Assembly: GCA_019689695.1 (NCBI GenBank)
Contig: JADGHA010000006.1
Coordinates: 1-25,164, forward strand
Direction: 5' to 3'
Length of the DNA: 25,164 nt
Source of the DNA: Micromonosporaceae bacterium
GTDB taxonomy: Bacteria; Actinomycetota; Actinomycetes; Mycobacteriales; Micromonosporaceae
The notes below the pieces were generated by a model. It saw nothing but the letters and a program-made list of their open reading frames with translations. It searched no databases and was not told the origin of the DNA. The stretch's first letter is position 1, and each line of letters starts with the position of its first letter. Positions 17,651-24,042 of the stretch are shown piece after piece. The position numbers and the translations under genes were made by a program.

Positions 17651-18208
17651 TCAGGCGCGGCCGAGGTAGCGGCCGTCGCGGGTGTCCACCTTGATCTTCT
17701 CGCCCGTGGTGATGAACAGCGGCACCTGAACCGTCGCACCGGTCTGCACCGTGGCCGGCTTCGTGCCACCGGTGGACCGGTCACCCTGCAGGCCCGGCTC
17801 GGTGTACGTGACCTCCAGCACCACGCTGGCGGGCAGCTCCACGTAGAGCGGCACCCCCTCGTGCGTGGCGACGGTCACCTCCGCCTCCGGCAGCAGGTAG
17901 TTCGCCGCCTCGCCGACCGTGCCGCGGGGGACGTGGATCTGGTCGTAGGTCTCCAGGTCCATGAAGATGAAGTCCTCGCCGTCGGCGTACAGGTACTGCA
18001 TCGGCCGCTTGTCGACGGTGGCGGTGTCCACTTTGGTGCCGGCGTTGAAGGTCTTGTCGACCACCTTGCCGGAGAGCACGTTCTTCAGCGTCGTCCGCAC
18101 GAACGCGCCGCCCTTACCGGGCTTGACGTGCTGGAACTCCACGACGGACCACAGCTCGCCGTCGAGGTTGAGCACCATACCGTTCTTCAGGTCGTTCGTG
18201 GTCGCCAT
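17651..18208 (-). CDS. efp: Translation elongation factor P
   Basis: EF-P rescues ribosomes stalled at polyproline. The 185-residue product has the three-domain family sequence: MATTNDLKNGMVLNLDGELW, the KOW domain with FQHVKPGKGGAFVR, the OB domain with DFIFMDLETYDQ, and the C-terminal VQVPLFITTGEKIKVDTRDGRYLGRA signature. The tip residue is Lys32 in the loop P-G-K-G-G. Actinobacterial EF-Ps that work without lysine modification are described with the loop PGKGP; here the second proline is Gly34. It lies 46 nt after aroQ, where a peptidase gene (pepQ) stands in mycobacteria, and 13 nt before nusB. Confidence 0.96.
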   Translation of the reverse strand: MATTNDLKNGMVLNLDGELWSVVEFQHVKPGKGGAFVRTTLKNVLSGKVVDKTFNAGTKVDTATVDKRPMQYLYADGEDFIFMDLETYDQIHVPRGTVGEAANYLLPEAEVTVATHEGVPLYVELPASVVLEVTYTEPGLQGDRSTGGTKPATVQTGATVQVPLFITTGEKIKVDTRDGRYLGRA

Positions 18209-18254
18209 GGATCAAACAGCCTGCCTTGTCGGGTTGACGGAGAGTCAGCAAATA

Positions 18255-18686
18255 CTACCTGGCCCGCCGGGCGAGGTGCTGCAGGGCCAGCCGGTAGCCG
18301 TCCACGCCGAGCCCGCAGATCACCCCGGTGGCGACCGCGGAGATCACCGAATGGTGCCGGAACTCCTCGCGGGCGTGGATGTTGGAGATGTGCACCTCCA
18401 CCAGCGGGGCGCGCAGCATCGCGCAGGCGTCCCGCACCGCGTACGAGTAGTGCGACCACGCGCCCGGGTTGAGCACCACCGGGGTGGCCGAGTCGGCGGC
18501 CTCGTGCAGCCAGGCCAGCATCTCGTGCTCGCCGTCGGTCTGGCGCACCTCGACGTCCAGGCCGAGCTCCTTGCCCGTGCCCACGCACAGCTCGACCAGC
18601 TCGGCGTAGGAGGTCACCCCGTAGATGTCCACCTGCCGGGTGCCCAGCCGCCCCAGGTTCGGGCCGTTCAGCACGACGACGTCCAT
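18255..18686 (-). CDS. aroQ: Type II 3-dehydroquinate dehydratase
   Basis: AroQ dehydrates 3-dehydroquinate in the shikimate pathway. The 143-residue product is the small dodecameric type II enzyme: VVLNGPNLGRLGTRQVDIYG with the probable catalytic Arg17 and Tyr22, then RQTDGEHEMLAWLHEA. VVLNPGAWSHYSYAVRDA and VEVHISNIHAREEFRHHS follow, the latter with the catalytic His region. The lid residue after the Arg is Q-V rather than the common E-P. ATG 18686 shares a base with the aroB stop (TGATG) and has GGAGG upstream inside aroB. Confidence 0.95.
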   Translation of the reverse strand: MDVVVLNGPNLGRLGTRQVDIYGVTSYAELVELCVGTGKELGLDVEVRQTDGEHEMLAWLHEAADSATPVVLNPGAWSHYSYAVRDACAMLRAPLVEVHISNIHAREEFRHHSVISAVATGVICGLGVDGYRLALQHLARRAR

Positions 18687-19753
18687 CAGCACACCTCCGC
18701 GTACGCCGAGCGCAGCAGCGGCTCGCCCGGGCTCTCCAGGATGGACGGCGCGGCGAGCCCGTCCAGCACCACGAAGCGCAGCCGATCGGCCCGCGCCTTC
18801 TTGTCCACCGCCATCGCGGCGCGCAGCCGCTCCCAGGCGTCCGCGCGGTAGGTTACCGGCAGCCCCAGGGCGGCCAGCACGCTGCGGTGCCGGTCGGCGG
18901 TGACGGCGTCCAGCCGGCCCGCCAGCCGGCCCAGCGCGGCGGCGAAGACGAGGCCGACCGAGACCGCATGGCCGTGCCGCCAGGCGTACCCCTCGACCTT
19001 CTCGATGGCGTGGCCGAGCGTGTGGCCGTAGTTGAGGATCTCCCGCAGCCCGGACTCGCGCAGATCCGCCGAGACGACCCGCGCCTTCACCCGCACCGCC
19101 CGCTCGACGAGCTCGCGCACGACGGGGCCGGCGGGGTCGGCGGCGGCCGCCGGATCCGCCTCGACCAGGTCCAGGATCGCCGGATCGGCGATGAAGCCGC
19201 ACTTGACCACCTCGGCCAGGCCGGCGACCAGGTCGGCCCGCGGCAGCGTGTCCAGGGTGGTCAGGTCGGCGACGACCGCGGCGGGCGGGTGGAATGCGCC
19301 GACCAGGTTCTTGCCGGCCGCGGTGTTGACCCCGGTCTTGCCACCGACCGCGGCGTCCACCATGCCGAGCAGGCTGGTCGGCACCTGCACCACCGGCACG
19401 CCGCGCAGCCAGCACGCGGCGACGAAGCCGGCCAGGTCGGTCACCGCGCCACCGCCGACACCCACCACCGCGTCGGTGCGGGTGAAGCCGGCCGCGCCCA
19501 GCGCGTCCCAGCAGCGGGCTGCCACGTCGATGGTCTTGCCCGCCTCGGCGTCCGGCACCTCGACCGGCAGCGGCCGGGCGCCGGCCGCGCGCACCGCCTC
19601 GGCCACCGCGTCGGCGTACGCCTTGACCGGCCGGGCGTGCACCACGGCGACCTGCGCCGCGCCACCGACCAGCCGCGGCAGGTCGCCGAGCAGGCCGCGG
19701 CCGACCAGGACCTGGTACGGCCGATCGCCGCCCACCTCGATCGTGGTCACCAT
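18686..19753 (-). CDS. aroB: 3-dehydroquinate synthase
   Basis: AroB converts DAHP to 3-dehydroquinate with NAD and a metal ion. The 355-residue product shows VGVGGGAVTDLAGFVAACW (NAD site) and VPTSLLGMVDAAVGGKTGVN. AGKNLVGAFHPP and the metal ligands follow, in LAEVVKCGFI (Glu), NYGHTLGHAIE and RHGHAVSVGL (His). ATG 19753 is preferred because the product starts at MVTTIEVGGDRPY and AGGCGG lies 5 nt upstream; ATG 19768 would add five residues. A 16-codon ORF fills the gap to aroK. Confidence 0.95.
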   Translation of the reverse strand: MVTTIEVGGDRPYQVLVGRGLLGDLPRLVGGAAQVAVVHARPVKAYADAVAEAVRAAGARPLPVEVPDAEAGKTIDVAARCWDALGAAGFTRTDAVVGVGGGAVTDLAGFVAACWLRGVPVVQVPTSLLGMVDAAVGGKTGVNTAAGKNLVGAFHPPAAVVADLTTLDTLPRADLVAGLAEVVKCGFIADPAILDLVEADPAAAADPAGPVVRELVERAVRVKARVVSADLRESGLREILNYGHTLGHAIEKVEGYAWRHGHAVSVGLVFAAALGRLAGRLDAVTADRHRSVLAALGLPVTYRADAWERLRAAMAVDKKARADRLRFVVLDGLAAPSILESPGEPLLRSAYAEVC

Positions 19754-19769
19754 GCCGGCCGCCTGCATG

Positions 19770-19820
19770 TCAGCGCGCCCGCCGGACGAGCGTGGTGGTC
19801 AGCGTGACGCCGTGGCTCAT
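19770..19820 (-). CDS. 16-codon ORF bridging aroK and aroB (possible coupling ORF)
   Basis: ATG 19820 overlaps the aroK stop as ATGA, and its TGA (19772-19770) is 1 nt before the alternative aroB ATG at 19768. The peptide would be MSHGVTLTTTLVRRAR. No homology is recognised. It may only be a remnant, but both junctions are those of a reinitiation relay that would bring ribosomes from aroK to aroB. Confidence 0.3.
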   Translation of the reverse strand: MSHGVTLTTTLVRRAR

Positions 19821-20386
19821 CGGTCCATCTCCTCCGGGTCGGCGGGCGATGGCTGCTCGGTGCTCCGCCCAGCGCTGCCAGGGCGGAGGAGGGCGGCGAT
19901 CTCGTCGGCGATCTCCTCGGGAGTACGCCCGTCGGTGCGCACGGTGTGGGTGGCGACCTTCTCGTAGAGCGGCCGGCGCTGGTCGAGCAGGTGCTTGAGG
20001 GTGGCCCGCGGGTTGATCGCGAGCAACGGGCGGCCCTGCCCCAACCCGACCCGCTTGATCGCGTCGGCGAACTCCACCGAAAGGTAGATCACCGTGTGCC
20101 CGGCCAGCGCCTCGCGCGTCTGGTCGGCCAGGATCGCCCCGCCGCCGAGGGCGACCACCCCGTCCTGTTCGGCGAGCGCGGCCGCGACGGCCCGCCGTTC
20201 GAGCGCCCGGAAATGCTCCTCGCCCTCGTCGATGAAGATCTCCGAGATCGGCTTGCCCGCCTCCGCCTCGACCGCCGCGTCCACATCGTGGAACCCGACC
20301 CCGAGCCGCTGCGCGAGCAGCGCGCCGACCGTGCTCTTGCCGGCACCCATCACGCCGACCAGCACGCACACCGGACCAGCCGTCAC
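19817..20386 (-). CDS. aroK: Shikimate kinase
   Basis: AroK phosphorylates shikimate. The 189-residue product has the Walker A GVMGAGKSTVG (11-21), and shikimate contacts in FHDVDAAVEAEAGKPISEIFIDEGEEHFRALE. GGGAIL and the lid region with QGRPLLAINPRA follow. A Glu/Pro/Ser-rich tail of about 18 residues ends the protein. GTG 20386 overlaps the aroC stop as GTGA. Confidence 0.95.
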   Translation of the reverse strand: MTAGPVCVLVGVMGAGKSTVGALLAQRLGVGFHDVDAAVEAEAGKPISEIFIDEGEEHFRALERRAVAAALAEQDGVVALGGGAILADQTREALAGHTVIYLSVEFADAIKRVGLGQGRPLLAINPRATLKHLLDQRRPLYEKVATHTVRTDGRTPEEIADEIAALLRPGSAGRSTEQPSPADPEEMDR

Positions 20387-21588
20387 TGCCCGCCCCCCTC
20401 CCACGGAGCCGTCCTGACCACCAGGCCATCCAGGTAGCCGGCGAGGTTGCGGCGCATCTCGGCGACCGAGTCGCCGCCGAACTTCTCGGTGGCCGCCTCG
20501 GCGAGCACCAGCGCCACCATGGACTCGGCGACCACCGCGGCGGCGGGCACCGCGCACACGTCCGACCGCTGGTTGATCGCGGTGGCCGGCCTTCCGGTTG
20601 CGACATCCACAGTGGACAGCGCTCGGTTCAGCGACGAGATCGGCTTCATCGCGGCCCGCACCCGCAGCGGTTCACCGCTGGTGATACCGCCCTCCAGGCC
20701 GCCCGCCCGGTCGGTGAGCCGGCGGACCCCGGTCGCGGTCGGCACGATCTCGTCGTGCGCCGCCGAGCCGCGGGAGCGCGCCTGGGTGAAGGCGTCGCCG
20801 ATCTCCACTCCCTTGACCGCCTGGATGGACATCAGCGCGGCGGCCAGCCGGGCGTCCAGCTTGCGGTCCCACTGGGTGTGGCTGCCCAGCCCGGGCGGCA
20901 CCCCGTAGGCGAGCACCTCGACGATCCCGCCCAGCGTGTCCGCGTCCTTCTTCGCCGCGTCCACCTCGGCCACCATCCGGGCGCTCGCGTCCGGGTCGAG
21001 GCAGCGCAGCGGGTCCGCGTCGATCCGCTCGGCGTCCTCCGGCAGCGGTCGCAGGCCCGGCTTGACGGCGACCGAGCCCAGCTCCACCACGTGCGACACG
21101 ATCGCGATGCCCAGCGCCTGGCGGAGCAGCGCACGCGCCACCGTGCCGATCGCCACCCGGGCCGCGGTCTCGCGGGCGCTGGCCCGCTCCAGGATCGGGC
21201 GCGCGTCGGTGTAGCCGTACTTCTGCATGCCGGCCAGGTCGGCGTGGCCGGGGCGGGGCCGGGTCAGCGGCGCGTTACGGGCCAGGTTCGCCAGCTCGGC
21301 CGGGTCGACCGGGTCGGCCGCCATCACCGCCTGCCACTTGGGCCACTCGGTGTTGCCGACCCGGATCGCCACCGGGCTGCCCAGCGTCACCCCGTGCCGG
21401 ACCCCACCGATGATCTCGACCTGGTCCTGCTCGAACGACATCCGGGCGCCGCGGCCGTAGCCGAGCCGGCGGCGGGCCAGCTCCCGCGCAACGTCGCCGC
21501 TCGTCACCTCGACCCCGGCCGGCACCCCGTCGAGGACGGCGACGAGCGCGGGCCCGTGCGACTCACCCGCGGTCAACCAGCGCAACAC
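20383..21588 (-). CDS. aroC: Chorismate synthase
   Basis: AroC forms chorismate from EPSP using reduced FMN. The 401-residue product has all three family signatures: GESHGPALVAVLDGVPAGV near the N-terminus, RPGHADLAGMQKYGYTDARPILERASARET, and the C-terminal RSDVCAVPAAAVVAESMVALVLAEA. GGITSGEPLRVRAAMKP is also present. GTG 21588 gives MLRWLTAGESHG; TTG 21585 is an alternative. The gene starts 27 nt after marR on the same strand, with no terminator visible, so it may be transcribed from the marR promoter. Confidence 0.96.
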   Translation of the reverse strand: MLRWLTAGESHGPALVAVLDGVPAGVEVTSGDVARELARRRLGYGRGARMSFEQDQVEIIGGVRHGVTLGSPVAIRVGNTEWPKWQAVMAADPVDPAELANLARNAPLTRPRPGHADLAGMQKYGYTDARPILERASARETAARVAIGTVARALLRQALGIAIVSHVVELGSVAVKPGLRPLPEDAERIDADPLRCLDPDASARMVAEVDAAKKDADTLGGIVEVLAYGVPPGLGSHTQWDRKLDARLAAALMSIQAVKGVEIGDAFTQARSRGSAAHDEIVPTATGVRRLTDRAGGLEGGITSGEPLRVRAAMKPISSLNRALSTVDVATGRPATAINQRSDVCAVPAAAVVAESMVALVLAEAATEKFGGDSVAEMRRNLAGYLDGLVVRTAPWEGGGQ

Positions 21589-21615
21589 GCCGCCAAGTGT
21601 TTCACGGCCGGCTCG

Positions 21616-22062
21616 CTACCCACCCAGCCGCCTACCCACCAGATCCTCGATGCGACGCAGGTGCGCCAGGGCCCGGTCCAGGTCGGCCAGCGCCGGCGGG
21701 TCGAGGCCGGCCAGCGCCTCGGCGAGGACCGCCCGGCGCCGCGCCGCGTACTCGGCCAGCTGGCGGCGCGCCTCCGCGGTGAGATCGAGGCGGACCACGC
21801 GCCGGTTGCCCGGATCCCGGGTGCGGGTGAGCAGGCCGGCGCCGGCGAGCTCGCCGACCAGGGTGCTGACCGTGTTCGCGGCGATGCCCAGCAACTCGGC
21901 GGCCTCCTTGACGCTGACGCCCGGGTGCCGCTCGACCAGGCGCAGCAGCCCGACCTGCGCGTCGGGCAGGCCGGTGCCGGCGCGCCGCAGCGCGTAGTGC
22001 AGCCGGGCGACCACCCCGCTGAGGCCGTCCGCGACATGTGACGCGTTCAACGACTCTGGCAT
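21616..22062 (-). CDS. MarR-family transcriptional regulator
   Basis: MarR proteins are dimeric winged-helix repressors, often relieved by small aromatic ligands and often placed divergent to the exporter they control. The 148-residue product has the winged-helix core (residues about 30-95): DAQVGLLRLVERHPGVSVKEAAELLGIAANTVSTLVGEL in helices 2-4. The wing is RTRDPGNRRVVRLDLT, and C-terminal dimerisation helices follow. ATG 22062 lies 19 nt from the divergent exporter ATG; a longer open frame upstream lies antisense to the exporter and is not used. It is 27 nt upstream of aroC on the same strand. The likely target is the exporter promoter, and possibly its own. Confidence 0.9.
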   Translation of the reverse strand: MPESLNASHVADGLSGVVARLHYALRRAGTGLPDAQVGLLRLVERHPGVSVKEAAELLGIAANTVSTLVGELAGAGLLTRTRDPGNRRVVRLDLTAEARRQLAEYAARRRAVLAEALAGLDPPALADLDRALAHLRRIEDLVGRRLGG

Positions 22063-22074
22063 CAGAGCTATTGT
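22046..22074 (+). promoter_or_regulatory. Candidate leaderless promoter of the MFS exporter gene
   Basis: TTCAAC (22046-22051) and TATTGT (22069-22074) are separated by 17 nt. A start 7 nt after the -10 falls at 22081, next to the exporter ATG at 22082, so the mRNA would be leaderless. The lack of any Shine-Dalgarno sequence agrees. The -35 is weak. Confidence 0.45.
22054..22067. promoter_or_regulatory. Candidate MarR operator palindrome
   Basis: CTCTG-GCAT-CAGAG is an inverted repeat with 5-bp arms. It lies exactly between the predicted -35 and -10 boxes of the exporter promoter and covers the marR start codon. Binding there would block the exporter and marR. The arms are short, so this is a positional argument more than a sequence one. 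Confidence 0.4.
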
Positions 22075-22081
22075 CACCGGA

Positions 22082-23299
22082 ATGACGAGCCGTAGCAGGG
22101 CCCTGGCCCTGCTGACCATCCTCGGCGCGCTGACCGCGGTCGGGCCGCTGTCGATCGACATGTACCTGCCGGCGTTCCCGCGCATCGCGGACGACTTCGA
22201 CGCCTCGGCCGCACAGGTCCAGCTCTCCCTGACCGCGTGCATGGTCGGGCTCGGCGGCGGCCAGCTGCTCGCCGGCCCGCTCAGCGACCGGTGGGGGCGC
22301 CGCCGGCCGGTGCTCGTCGGCGTGGCGGCGTACGCGGTGACCTCGGTGCTGTGCGCGCTCACCCCGTCGATCGAGGCCCTGGTCGGGCTGCGGGTGGTCC
22401 AGGGGCTGGCCGGATCGGTCGGCGTGGTCGTCGGCCGGGCGGTGGTCCGGGACCTCTACTCCGGGGTCGCCGCCGCCAAGTACTTCTCCCGGCTGACCAT
22501 CGTGTTCGGTCTGGCCCCGGTCGCCGCGCCGCTGCTGGGCGCCCTGGCGCTGCGGGTGACCTCGTGGCGGGGCATCTTCGCCGTGCTCGCCGCGATCGGT
22601 GTCCTGCTCTTCGCAGGCGTGCTGCGGCTGCTCCCGGAGACCCTGCCCGAACAGCGGCGCAGCGCGAGCGGGCTGCGGCAGACCGTCCGGGCCGCCCGAA
22701 TCGTCGTCGCCGACCGGCGCTACGTCGGCTTCGCGCTGGCCCAGGCGCTCGCCTTCGGCACCCTGTTCGCCTACATCGCCGGCGCGTCGTTCGTGATCCA
22801 GGACGCGTTCGGCGCCTCGGCGCAGACGTACGCGCTCATGTTCGGCGGGAACGCGCTCGGGATGGTGGTGCTCAGCCAGGTCAACGCCCACCTGCTGGAC
22901 CGCCTGCAGCCCAGCACGCTGCTGGGCGCCGCCCTGGTGACGAACCTGGCCGCGACCGCCGGGCTGGTACTGGTGTCCGGGGCGCACAGCCTCGCCGCGC
23001 TGGGCGCCCTGCTGTTCGTCGCGGTCGCCACCGTCGGGATGGTCATGCCGAACGGCACCAGCCTGGCCCTGGAAGGCCACCCGGAGCGGGCCGGGACCGC
23101 GGCGGCGCTGCTGGGCGCGACGCAGTCCGCGACCGGAGGGCTGGTCGCGCCGCTGGTGGGGTTGGCCGGCGAAGGCACCGCCCGGCCGATGGCGTTGGTC
23201 ATGCTGTCGTGCTCGGTCCTGGCGATGGCCGCGTTCGCGGTCGCCGGGCCCGCGCGAGCGCGTCGCGCATCGCCGGCACCGGAGCCGGTACGCCGGTGA
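22082..23299 (+). CDS. Bcr/CflA-type MFS multidrug exporter
   Basis: The 405-residue product is a 12-helix major facilitator of the drug:H+ antiporter family, located in the cytoplasmic membrane. It has AVGPLSIDMYLPAFPRIADDF in TM1 and its loop, typical of Bcr/CflA. Motif A follows as GPLSDRWGRRRPVLVG between TM2 and TM3. RVVQGLAGSVGVVVGRAVVRDLY (TM4 and loop, motif B-like Arg) and a TM5 region with GLAPVAAPLLGALAL and SWRGIF come next. Known relatives export bicyclomycin, chloramphenicol or florfenicol; the substrate here is unknown. The last 33 residues (TM12 end and a Pro/Arg-rich tail) overlap the aroE 3' end on the other strand. It is divergent from marR. Confidence 0.92.
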   Translation: MTSRSRALALLTILGALTAVGPLSIDMYLPAFPRIADDFDASAAQVQLSLTACMVGLGGGQLLAGPLSDRWGRRRPVLVGVAAYAVTSVLCALTPSIEALVGLRVVQGLAGSVGVVVGRAVVRDLYSGVAAAKYFSRLTIVFGLAPVAAPLLGALALRVTSWRGIFAVLAAIGVLLFAGVLRLLPETLPEQRRSASGLRQTVRAARIVVADRRYVGFALAQALAFGTLFAYIAGASFVIQDAFGASAQTYALMFGGNALGMVVLSQVNAHLLDRLQPSTLLGAALVTNLAATAGLVLVSGAHSLAALGALLFVAVATVGMVMPNGTSLALEGHPERAGTAAALLGATQSATGGLVAPLVGLAGEGTARPMALVMLSCSVLAMAAFAVAGPARARRASPAPEPVRR

Positions 23300-24041
23300 A
23301 CTGCTCGAACTGGCCGACCGCCTGCGCCAGCAGCAGATCCAGGCCGGAGACGATCCGGCAGCCGGCGGCCTGGGCCGCGGCGGCCAACGGGGTCGGCCAC
23401 GGGTCGTAGACCACGTCGAAGAGCACAGTAGACGGTCGCCAGTGGATGATCAGGTGGTCCGCGACGCCCTTCGGTACCGTGGAGATCACCACGTCGGCCT
23501 CGCCGCACCGCGCGGCGTCCGTCCACAGTGCCCCAGTCAGTGGTACGCCCACCGCGCGCAGCTGATCGATCGCCTCCGGCCGGCGGGCGTACACCGTGAT
23601 GGCGCCGGGGCAAAGCGCCTGCGCGGCGGCCAGGGCGGCCCGTGCGGTCCCGCCGGCCCCGAGCACCGCCACCGACCGCGCCGTGGTCACCCCGGCCGCC
23701 CGCAGCGCCTCCACCATCCCCGGCACGTCGGTGTTGTCCGCGTACCAGGAGCCGTCGGCCCGGCGCACCAGGGTGTTGGCGGCGCCGACCGCGGCGGCGA
23801 CCGGCGAGACCTCGCCGGCCACCGCGAGCGCCACCTCCTTCAGCGGCATGGTCAGCGACAGCCCCGCCCACTCCGGGCCCAGCCCGGCGACCAGGTCCGG
23901 CAGCTCGGCTTCGGCGCACTCGATCGCCGCGTACGACCAGCCGGTCAACCCGGCGGCCGCGTATCCGGCGTTGTGGATGACCGGGGAGAGCGAGTGCGCG
24001 ATGGGCTTGCCCAGCACCGCGGCCCGGTGGACCTGCGTCAC
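23199..24041 (-). CDS. aroE: Shikimate dehydrogenase
   Basis: AroE reduces 3-dehydroshikimate with NADPH. The 280-residue product starts VTQVHRAAVLGKPIAHSLSPVIHN (shikimate-binding SLS). It continues with LSLTMPLKEVAL (catalytic Lys), AANTLVRRADGSWYADNTDVPG (Asp of the catalytic pair), VAVLGAGGTARAALAA (nucleotide-binding loop) and LLLAQAVGQFEQFTG. GTG 24041 is 1 nt after the mltG stop, so the two are coupled. The family sequence ends near PAMRDALARARR; the final residues RTRPSPGPSTTA read into the antisense of the exporter gene, with 101 bp of overlap in all. Confidence 0.93.
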   Translation of the reverse strand: MTQVHRAAVLGKPIAHSLSPVIHNAGYAAAGLTGWSYAAIECAEAELPDLVAGLGPEWAGLSLTMPLKEVALAVAGEVSPVAAAVGAANTLVRRADGSWYADNTDVPGMVEALRAAGVTTARSVAVLGAGGTARAALAAAQALCPGAITVYARRPEAIDQLRAVGVPLTGALWTDAARCGEADVVISTVPKGVADHLIIHWRPSTVLFDVVYDPWPTPLAAAAQAAGCRIVSGLDLLLAQAVGQFEQFTGVPAPVPAMRDALARARRPRTRPSPGPSTTA

Positions 24042-24042
24042 C

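Noticed and set aside
17638..17784. N-terminal extension of NusB by 49 residues
   Set aside because: The extension is an alternative-frame reading of efp; NusB homology begins after MAEAPKQAMTARR.
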